Source of the DNA: Pacificispira sp002696645
Lineage (GTDB): Bacteria > Pseudomonadota > Alphaproteobacteria > UBA8366 > Aestuariispiraceae
NCBI RefSeq assembly: GCF_048892425.1
Contig: NZ_JBLZHU010000002.1
Coordinates: forward strand, 558,001 to 622,000
Length of the DNA stretch: 64,000 nt
Direction: 5' to 3'
The notes under the pieces were generated by a model, which ran no database searches, was not told where the DNA came from, and saw only the letters and a program-made list of their open reading frames with translations. Of the stretch, positions 61,406-64,000 are shown piece by piece; position 1 is the first letter of the stretch; every line of letters begins with the position of its first letter. Position numbers and translations under genes: made by a program.

Positions 61406-62560
61406 ATGTCGTTGATCCAGCCGAATGCCGAATTGTTGAAAGCAGCCGAACGTCCGTTTGAAGACGCCCGCGCAATGCCGCCCAGTGTTTATACCAGTCA
61501 GGCGTTTCTGCAGCAGGAGCTTGAAACCATTTTCTCCAAAGACTGGGTCTGTGTCGGTCGTGTCAGCAGTTTGGCCAATCCGGGGGATTATCTGACCTAT
61601 GAATTGGCGGGCCAGCCCGTCTTTGTGATCCGAGATCGGGAGGGGGCGATTAAGGCATTCTCAAACGTCTGCCTGCACCGCATGTCGACCATGCTGCAGG
61701 GCTGTGGCAATACCCGCGCTGTTGTATGCCCCTATCATGCCTGGACCTATGGTCTGGACGGACAATTGCGTGGCGCGCCCTTCATGGGCCAGACGACAGG
61801 ATTCTGTAAGGAAGATTACAAACTGCCCGCCATACGGTGCGAAGAATGGCTGGGTTGGATTTATATCACGCTGGACAATGATCGTCCCTCTGTTGCTGAG
61901 GCGCTGGAGCCCCTGCGGGAGATGATCGCGCAATATGGCATGGAAGACTATGTCGAATGCTTTCGTGAAACTCATGTCTGGAACACCAATTGGAAGGTCC
62001 TGGCCGAAAATTTCATGGAATCCTATCACCTGCCGGTCTGCCATGCGGCAACGGTGGGCGGCTTTTCCAAGCTGGAGGAGATGGAGTGTCCGCCGGGATT
62101 GCCCGCCTTCAATTATCATTGGATTACCAAAGAGGCATCCCTGGCGATTGGCAATGCCCATCCCAGCAATACCAAGCTACAGGGCCGTTGGCGCAAGACG
62201 ACCGGGCTGCTGACGCTATACCCCAGTCACCTGATCACTCTGACGCCAGGTTATTTTTGGTATCTATCGCTGCACCCCAAAGGGCCAGACCAGGTCGCTA
62301 TGGTTTTTGGTGGGGGCCTGTCGCCGGACTTCATCAATGATCCAAAGGCGGATGAATATATCGCGACGCTGAAGACCCTGCTGGACGCGGTGAATGAGGA
62401 AGATAAAGGCTGTACGGAGAAAGTGTATAAGGGCATGAATGCTAACTCAGCAAAGGCCGGGCATTTATCCTATCTGGAACGCCCCTTGTATGATTTCATG
62501 CATTACATCGCGGACCGAACGGCGGGATTTGATCGTTCCACCGCGCTTGCGGCAGAGTGA
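61406..62560 (+). CDS. Rieske oxygenase alpha subunit 1
   Basis: A 384-residue Rieske non-haem iron oxygenase alpha subunit. The Rieske motif is C-L-H-R near residue 90 with C-P-Y-H-A-W near residue 110. The iron site is in E-N-F-M-E-S-Y-H-L-P-V-C-H near residue 207, as in choline monooxygenase/GbcA-like proteins that demethylate or hydroxylate quaternary amines and related compounds. It starts after a possible AAGGAC site. A paralogue follows after 7 nt. The substrate is unknown; a betaine-like or aromatic acid is possible. Confidence 0.87.
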   Translation: MSLIQPNAELLKAAERPFEDARAMPPSVYTSQAFLQQELETIFSKDWVCVGRVSSLANPGDYLTYELAGQPVFVIRDREGAIKAFSNVCLHRMSTMLQGCGNTRAVVCPYHAWTYGLDGQLRGAPFMGQTTGFCKEDYKLPAIRCEEWLGWIYITLDNDRPSVAEALEPLREMIAQYGMEDYVECFRETHVWNTNWKVLAENFMESYHLPVCHAATVGGFSKLEEMECPPGLPAFNYHWITKEASLAIGNAHPSNTKLQGRWRKTTGLLTLYPSHLITLTPGYFWYLSLHPKGPDQVAMVFGGGLSPDFINDPKADEYIATLKTLLDAVNEEDKGCTEKVYKGMNANSAKAGHLSYLERPLYDFMHYIADRTAGFDRSTALAAE

Positions 62561-62567
62561 GACCTCG

Positions 62568-63716
62568 ATGGACGCTCCGAGCGCATCAATCTCTCACATG
62601 ACCGACACGCTCCGCATCATTGCGACCCTGCCAGCGGATCAGGCTCAGACGCTGCCCGGTCGGTTCTATACCGACCCCGATTATTTCCAATATGAGGTCG
62701 AGACCTTCCTGTCCCGCGAATGGCATTGCCTGGGCCGAGTAGATGAAATTCCCAATCCTGGGGATTATTTCACCGCCCGCCTGTTTGCGGAGGCCCTGTT
62801 GGTCGTGCGTGGTGATGATGGACAGGTTCGGGTCTTGTCCAATGTCTGCCGCCATCGTGGCATGCTGCTGGCGGAAGGCAGCGGTTCCACACGGCGCTTT
62901 GTCTGTTCTTATCATGCTTGGAGTTATGATCGTTCCGGTCAATTGAGTGCCGCGCCGCGTATGCAGGAGAAGGGTGTTGGCGCAAAAACCTGCCGCCTGC
63001 CAGAATTTCGCTGCGAGGTTTGGAACGGTTTTATCTATGCCAACCTGGACGATGGTGCGATACCCTTGGCGCCTCGATTGGAGGCGCTCAATCAGGTGCT
63101 GGCCCCCTATCGCACCCAGGGGATGCGCTATGTTCAGAGTTTTGAGGAGGAATGGCAGACCAATTGGAAATGCCTGGTTGAGAATTTCATGGAGTCCTAT
63201 CATCTCTCCGTCGTGCATCCAAAGACGCTGCATCCCTATACTCCGACAGGCCTTAGCCGGAAGGCACTGTCTGGCGAGGCTTTCACCTCCTATTGTGCCA
63301 ATTATCCCGATACGGCCGCAACAAGGGGGCTTGGGGCAGACACGTTACGTGTAGAGGAACGCCGCCGCTCCACTCTGTTTTCTGTCTTCCCTACTCAGAT
63401 TGCCAGCCAAGCCGCAACGCTGTTGGTGTCCTTTGGAATCCAGCCGCTTGCCGTTGACCGCATTCGGGTGCGTTGGACCTTGTCCACCTATGGCGATGAA
63501 TTGACACAGGATGAGCTCGATGCCCGCATTGCCCTATGGCAGGAGGTCAATCTGGAAGACCGCATCAAACTGGAAAAGATGCAACAGGCCCTAACCTCTC
63601 GTCATGCCACATCCGGCCCCCTGGCCCCGGAGGATTACGAAGGCACCATCGCAGACTTCCATCGATATCTGGCGCGGCAACTGCCTGCCATGCCTAAAAT
63701 CGCGGCGGTCGGCTGA
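62568..63716 (+). CDS. Rieske oxygenase alpha subunit 2
   Basis: A 382-residue paralogue of the preceding gene. The Rieske ligands are C-R-H-R-G and C-S-Y-H-A-W; the iron site is E-N-F-M-E-S-Y-H-L-S-V-V-H. An ATG at 62598 is another possible start. It begins 7 nt after subunit 1, so both are made together and could form a mixed trimer or act in successive steps. No reductase gene is adjacent in the window; the partner may lie elsewhere. Confidence 0.85.
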   Translation: MDAPSASISHMTDTLRIIATLPADQAQTLPGRFYTDPDYFQYEVETFLSREWHCLGRVDEIPNPGDYFTARLFAEALLVVRGDDGQVRVLSNVCRHRGMLLAEGSGSTRRFVCSYHAWSYDRSGQLSAAPRMQEKGVGAKTCRLPEFRCEVWNGFIYANLDDGAIPLAPRLEALNQVLAPYRTQGMRYVQSFEEEWQTNWKCLVENFMESYHLSVVHPKTLHPYTPTGLSRKALSGEAFTSYCANYPDTAATRGLGADTLRVEERRRSTLFSVFPTQIASQAATLLVSFGIQPLAVDRIRVRWTLSTYGDELTQDELDARIALWQEVNLEDRIKLEKMQQALTSRHATSGPLAPEDYEGTIADFHRYLARQLPAMPKIAAVG

Positions 63717-63736
63717 GGTGGAAAAGTCGGCTACCG

Positions 63737-64000
63737 TCAGATTTTGCGAATATCACACCAGGAACAACGCAAGGGGATTGATCCACTGATCGGGTCCCGG
63801 TGGTCTGTTGAGATTGCCTGATTGAAATTGGTCGCCATTCTGTTTCCGTCCGGATTGGGGGCATCGTCGCTGTTGCTGACTGCCCAGCCATGCTGTGCAA
63901 AGACCGCGTCTGGGGCCAGGTCCTTGGTTGGTTTGGCTCGGGCGATGAAGCGCCCGGCCTTGGTGGAAATCTCAACCCAGTCATGCAGCGCGATGCCATA
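63737..64000 (-). CDS. C-terminal part of a molybdopterin-dependent oxidoreductase
   Basis: An open reading frame enters from the right window edge on the minus strand and ends at TGA (63739-63737), 87 residues long and lacking its start. The translated end contains D-W-V-E-I-S-T, Q-H-G-W, N-F-N-Q, D-P-I-S-G-S and R-C-S-W-C, the usual order in the molybdopterin-dinucleotide-binding domain of formate-dehydrogenase/nitrate-reductase-like enzymes. It is convergent with the Rieske genes. Confidence 0.75.
   Translation of the reverse strand, partial: YGIALHDWVEISTKAGRFIARAKPTKDLAPDAVFAQHGWAVSNSDDAPNPDGNRMATNFNQAISTDHRDPISGSIPLRCSWCDIRKI

Noticed and set aside
1..64000. CRISPR arrays, rRNA and tRNA genes
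   Set aside because: No regularly spaced identical repeats with spacers and no cloverleaf-like or rRNA-like segment was recognised by eye; a covariance search was not possible.

Overview
The window looks like chromosomal DNA of a metabolically versatile alphaproteobacterium, probably Rhodospirillales-like. The inference rests on gene order typical of that class (LIV, TRAP and glycine-betaine importers, FecI/FecR/TonB-receptor units, Rieske oxygenases), on fairly high GC (about 62% in one housekeeping line counted by hand), and on palindromic repeats of the CCCCGGA-N5-TCCGGGG kind found in alphaproteobacterial intergenic regions. No rRNA, tRNA, CRISPR, integrase or complete insertion sequence was recognised. 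Almost everything is small-molecule uptake and catabolism with local regulators. 

Layout. 0.2-3.4 kb: a glycine betaine/proline-type ABC importer (proX-proW-proV). 3.6-12.4 kb: a cupin, a branched-chain-type solute receptor, three short-chain dehydrogenases, an IclR regulator, livGFHM and a Dabb-domain protein, together forming a catabolic locus for an unidentified substrate. 12.4-15.4 kb: an AT-rich islet (about 35% GC in one line counted) with a ParB/Srx-like protein immediately followed by a D12-class adenine-N6 DNA methyltransferase; this is the best candidate for an undescribed system. 15.4-18.0 kb: an orphan WbpB/WlbA-like sugar-nucleotide dehydrogenase and a GMC oxidoreductase. 18.16-18.42 kb: a TA-flanked 260-bp MITE-like palindromic element. 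18.4-23.1 kb: a class II aldolase/N-carbamoyl-D-amino-acid amidohydrolase/D-amino-acid aminotransferase operon, facing an HpaI aldolase, a CMD-family protein and a DJ-1/PfpI protein. 

23.4-30.3 kb: iron uptake (FecI sigma, FecR, TonB receptor, DUF3649, PepSY membrane protein, DUF3325). 30.7-34.1 kb: an ornithine cyclodeaminase homologue, an ammonia-lyase-fold protein lacking both the MIO tripeptide and the catalytic Tyr, and a glutaminase. 34.3-37.9 kb: an Rrf2 regulator with a thioredoxin-reductase-like flavoprotein, and an XRE-cupin regulator divergent from gabT. 38.0-46.3 kb: a phthalate-type catabolic cluster (MarR, Rieske oxygenase, reductase, dihydrodiol dehydrogenase, 4,5-dihydroxyphthalate decarboxylase) with a TAXI-TRAP importer, tied together by three near-identical TTAGATATCTAA operators. 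46.4-55.3 kb: a GntR-controlled cluster of a gamma-glutamyltransferase homologue, a DctQM/DctP TRAP importer, an orphan small protein, aldehyde and alcohol dehydrogenases and RidA. 55.3-64 kb: REP-like repeats, a ferritin-fold diiron protein divergent from a HutC-type GntR regulator, two unrecognised proteins (one a lipoprotein), a LysR regulator divergent from two tandem Rieske oxygenase alpha subunits, and the C-terminus of a molybdopterin oxidoreductase cut by the window end. 

The common theme is a transporter, one or two oxidoreductases and a local repressor per locus. Promoter dyads read directly from the sequence link several regulators to their probable targets.
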